A DNA stretch of 64,000 nt, from assembly GCF_026914185.1 (NCBI RefSeq), contig NC_070564.1, positions 3,286,001 through 3,350,000 of the forward strand, written 5' to 3'. Within the stretch, counting starts at the first letter, position 1. Each line of letters opens with the position of its first letter. Below are positions 63,257-64,000 of this stretch, piece after piece. Under the pieces are notes generated by a model that worked only from the letters and a program-made list of their open reading frames with translations, had not been told where the DNA came from and searched no databases. The stretch comes from Puccinia triticina. Lineage: Eukaryota > Basidiomycota > Pucciniomycetes > Pucciniales > Pucciniaceae. Both the position numbers and the translations under genes were made by a program.

Positions 63257-63472
63257 CACTGCCAGCATAATTGGCTGGGTTGAGGTTATCCCAGTCAAAC
63301 TGGGATGCACTCAACCAATTTAAACTTGGGCAATCTCAACTGATGAAATATAAATCCAAGGTAACACCCTTGGGTTTATATTAAATTGGTTTAGATCAAC
63401 CAAGTTTAAATTGGTTGAGTGCATCCCAGTTAAACTGGGATGACTTCAACCCAGCCAAATATGCTGGCAGTG
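63257..63472. mobile_element. CACTG MITE copy 2 (216 bp), TSD AGG
   Basis: Same length and ends as 49701-49916. Flanked by AGG (63254-63256, 63473-63475). Internal blocks TGGGATGCACTCAACCAATT and CTTGGGTTTATATT are shared with copy 1. It interrupts the RNase H frame. Confidence 0.93.
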
Positions 63473-63475
63473 AGG

Positions 63476-63739
63476 TAGTGGTTGTAGTGCTGTGGGACTT
63501 AGAATAAAGATTGTATCAATTGTAATCTCCGCCTTGTATCCTTCCAACAATTCTATTCCTTCCTTCCCCCCTGTTTCTTCCATGTGTTGCCGCTTCATGT
63601 GTCTCAGTAATAAAAAGCCCCCTATTTCTGCTTCCTCCACCTCCCTAGAGGAAGCTGGTACAAGCGCCACCTCTTATGACTTCTCCTGACCGCTTGGCGG
63701 GTCTAACAAACCTTGCCAAAAGAGGATCCCTTCCTTGAG
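63476..63739 (+). other. Linker between RNase H and recombinase of the YR element
   Basis: No conserved domain. A pyrimidine-rich stretch and a short frame without known motifs. An intron or separate transcript start could lie here. Confidence 0.4.
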
Positions 63740-64000
63740 ATCTATCAACTCAGGAAAAGCACTACCTCTTAGGCTATTGCTGGAATACCTTAATTTGCTA
63801 CAACTCAGCCATTAAGAAATATTTCAAATCTGCCAAGAGCACAAACCGTGTCCCCTTCCAGATCCCTCTCTACGCCAAGGATGTGTATGACTTCTGCTGT
63901 TGGGCCAGTAGGACTTTTGAATTCCAAGCGGCACACAAGGTCTCCTTGGTAACTCTTGCAAAATACCTGGCCGGCCTCCAAATGTGGCACATGATGCACG
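63740..64000 (+). pseudogene. Tyrosine recombinase, N-terminal core-binding part (runs off the edge)
   Basis: An open frame from 63740 reads STQEKHYLLGYCWNTLICYN, SAIKKYFKSAKS, PFQIPLYAKDVYDFCCWASR and SLVTLAKYLAGLQMWHMMH. This is the SAM-like core-binding domain that precedes the R-H-R-Y catalytic domain in YR retroelement and Crypton recombinases. The catalytic part is beyond the window. It follows the RNase H in the same direction, as in DIRS/Ngaro elements. A stop at about 63737 just upstream means the start or splice junction is unknown. Confidence 0.75.

Overview
The window is eukaryotic and almost entirely repetitive. The composition, spliceosome-type intron signals, Ty3/gypsy, Ty1/copia and tyrosine-recombinase retroelement types, and two degraded housekeeping gene fragments (dynactin subunit 2, peroxisomal ABC transporter) fit a basidiomycete with a repeat-inflated genome. 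A rust fungus (Pucciniales) is my best guess, from general resemblance and not from a search. I see no intact host gene, no rRNA, no intact tRNA and no CRISPR.

The layout is a set of nested transposons, several with target-site duplications (TSDs) that can be read directly. (1) 1-8019: a broken minus-strand Ty3/gypsy element (gypsy A), split by a 4.24-kb inverted-repeat DNA element (2394-6636, 8-bp TSD) that carries a dynamitin gene fragment. (2) 8609-27601: a plus-strand Ty3/gypsy element (gypsy B) with two LTRs, a primer-binding site that matches 50 nt of tRNA-Tyr, and four copies of an intron-like repeat. A 10-kb CACTA-type element (15735-25802, TSD ATT) sits inside its integrase. That element has 0.7-kb inverted ends, about 37 copies of a 173-bp satellite, and an internal fragment of an ABCD transporter gene. 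A related solo LTR (26613-27325, TSD ACGT) sits inside its 3' LTR. (3) 27602-33330: hairpin-forming minisatellites and unexplained sequence. (4) 33331-33715: a Tourist-like MITE. (5) 34192-36067: an unrecognised, probably spliced ORF group. (6) 36432-43585: a third gypsy gag (gypsy C) interrupted by a 923-bp foldback element (TSD ACT) and by a 4.4-kb hAT-like element (8-bp TSD). The hAT-like element contains a 3.5-kb element with CACCA ends (TSD AAG). (7) 43840-44925: a 160-bp tandem repeat that ends in a 570-bp palindrome. (8) 45761-50605: MITEs, a hAT-like element, hairpin arrays and a 1-kb palindrome with a CACTG-ended MITE in one arm only. (9) 50606-60283: a second, rearranged CACTA copy containing a nearly intact minus-strand Ty1/copia element (50916-56833, TSD ATAAT). 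(10) 61190-62480: more hairpin arrays. (11) 62797-64000: RNase H and recombinase remains of a tyrosine-recombinase retroelement, interrupted by a second copy of the CACTG MITE.

Nothing here works as a pathway. The coding segments are element genes (gag, protease, RT, RNase H, integrase, tyrosine recombinase), nearly all carrying frameshifts or stops, plus two captured host-gene pieces. The most unusual observations are the fourfold intron-like repeat bounding the modules of gypsy B, the tRNA-Tyr-derived priming sites of two unrelated retroelements, and a widespread class of tandem arrays built from alternating palindromes whose two arms change together.
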